Source of the DNA: Liolophura sinensis
Taxonomy: Eukaryota; Mollusca; Polyplacophora; Chitonida; Chitonidae
Assembly (NCBI RefSeq): GCF_032854445.1
Contig: NW_027018297.1
Span: 1-45,527 of the forward strand
DNA length: 45,527 nt
Direction: 5' to 3'
Part shown: positions 45,261 through 45,527 of the stretch, in pieces
How positions within the stretch are numbered: the stretch's first letter is position 1
How the letters are laid out: every line of letters begins with the position of its first letter
Notes under the pieces: model-generated
What the model was told of the DNA's origin: nothing
What the model saw: the letters and a program-made list of their open reading frames with translations, nothing else
The model's database searches: none
Program-made: the position numbers and the translations under genes

Positions 45261-45527
45261 GATCATTTATGTCATAATCACGTGCGTAACAACGGCTCTT
45301 ACTCCATGGAAACCAGGGAAATTTGCAATTTTTCAACAGCTGCCGATGCTGGCTCAATTCCGCATCTTTTGACACCTTACTAAAGTGGGTCAGTGTTCAG
45401 TTGTACTTTTACAGCAGACTGTATCAAGTACCTTTTGTTTTTCATGTACAAATGGTGTGGTTTTTCTACACGTAGATAAAGACATTGAGATTGTCTTGCA
45501 CTTAGAAGTAAGGCAATTGCTGGGTGA
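45261..45527 (+). repeat. Monomer 84, partial (first 267 bases)
   Basis: It begins GATCATTTAT and has CACGTGCGTAAC, TTTTGACACC, CTAAAGTGGG and TTCATG. The window stops after GCTGGGTGA, about halfway through the monomer. The array therefore continues to the right. Confidence 0.95.

Larger units (their letters stand above)
1..45527 (+). repeat. Satellite DNA array, 549-base monomer, 83 complete copies plus a partial copy
   Basis: Landmarks such as GTCATAATCACGTGC, CTCCATGGAAACC, CTACACGTAGATAA, GGGCTACCGAAGGGC and GCTCTCCGACCAATAC recur in the same order and orientation about every 549 bases from the first base to the last. Nearly all full monomers are 545-551 bases long. Exceptions are eight monomers of 506-512 bases with an internal deletion, one of 555 and one of 568. 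No unique DNA interrupts the array and no monomer is inverted. Neighbouring monomers differ mainly at shared diagnostic sites, so the array has both monomeric and higher-order structure. This organisation is typical of eukaryotic heterochromatic satellites. The chromosomal location (centromere, pericentromere or subtelomere) cannot be read from the sequence, and I do not recognise the family. Confidence 0.98.

Noticed and set aside
545-45375. Dozens of open frames of 60-141 codons on both strands
   Set aside because: They repeat with the satellite period, overlap each other on both strands, mostly start at TTG or GTG, are interrupted by fixed stops in several families, and show no recognisable domain, signal peptide or ribosome-binding context. 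They are by-products of a stop-poor repeat.
1-45527. CRISPR array
   Set aside because: The regular repetition is of a 549-base unit with no short repeats and no unique spacers; the sequence between landmarks is itself repeated.
1-45527. Tandem gene cluster such as rDNA, histone or small-RNA genes
   Set aside because: No rRNA, tRNA or histone-like sequence is recognisable in the monomer, and no convincing polymerase III A/B box pair or termination run was seen.
1-45527. Transposon-derived or SINE-derived tandem
   Set aside because: No terminal inverted repeats, target-site duplications, poly-A tails, reverse transcriptase or transposase fragments were seen; monomers abut directly.
1-45527. 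CENP-B box
   Set aside because: I looked for the TTCG....A..CGGG pattern. TTCGACTTAGAAGTAAGG and similar stretches lack the CGGG part, so no match is claimed.
1-45527. Telomeric repeats or array boundary within the window
   Set aside because: No short telomere-type repeat and no unique sequence appear; both window edges lie inside the array.
1-45527. Prokaryotic origin with a new gene system
   Set aside because: There is no operon structure, no ribosome-binding sites ahead of ATG starts and no unique coding sequence; an array of this size and purity is characteristic of eukaryotic satellite DNA.

Overview
The whole window is one uninterrupted head-to-tail satellite DNA array. I count 83 complete monomers plus a final partial one of 267 bases. 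Monomers start about every 549 bases, all on the same strand, and none of the sequence lies outside the array. I see no gene, RNA gene, transposon, CRISPR array or flanking unique sequence, so the array continues beyond both edges. A tandem array of more than 45 kb with a monomer of this size points to a eukaryote, most likely pericentromeric, centromeric or subtelomeric heterochromatin. CpG dinucleotides are common (about 17 per monomer consensus). That argues weakly against a heavily CpG-methylated vertebrate or plant repeat, but I cannot name the species. I do not recognise the monomer as a named satellite.

Monomer starts are given at the position of GATCAT (or its replacement CAATAT), ten bases before GTCATAATCA. 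Families were told apart by short diagnostic sites. Examples are the bases after CACGTGC (CCAGC, GTAGC, AAAGC or CCATC), ATATTGTGG versus ATGGTGTGG, GGGTCTGTGG, TTCACG versus TTTATG, and a 41-base deletion. They show a nested higher-order organisation. A four-monomer block of about 2154 bases occurs at 3298, 5451, 20784 and 30625. A six-monomer block of 3295 bases is present in two nearly identical neighbouring copies (7605-10899 and 10900-14194). Next comes a run of two-monomer units of 1098 bases (14195-17488) built around a hybrid monomer. More mixed monomers fill 17489-20783 and 22938-30624. The right end (32779-45527) shows a seven-monomer spacing of about 3.77-3.79 kb.

The most informative signals concern how the array evolved. 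Several monomers are clear hybrids of two families, and most of their switch points fall in or span one nearly invariant core. A 41-base deletion monomer is always followed by the same successor family. Length control also changes abruptly: 50 of the first 61 monomers are exactly 549 or 508 bases long, but from about 33.3 kb onward the only exact lengths are two 508-base deletion monomers. This may be real decay at an array edge, or loss of base accuracy in a long-read assembly.

The recurring open frames of 60-141 codons are by-products of the repeat. Most begin at TTG or GTG, many monomer families carry fixed in-frame stops, and the diagnostic differences mostly change the amino acid. I call no coding genes.
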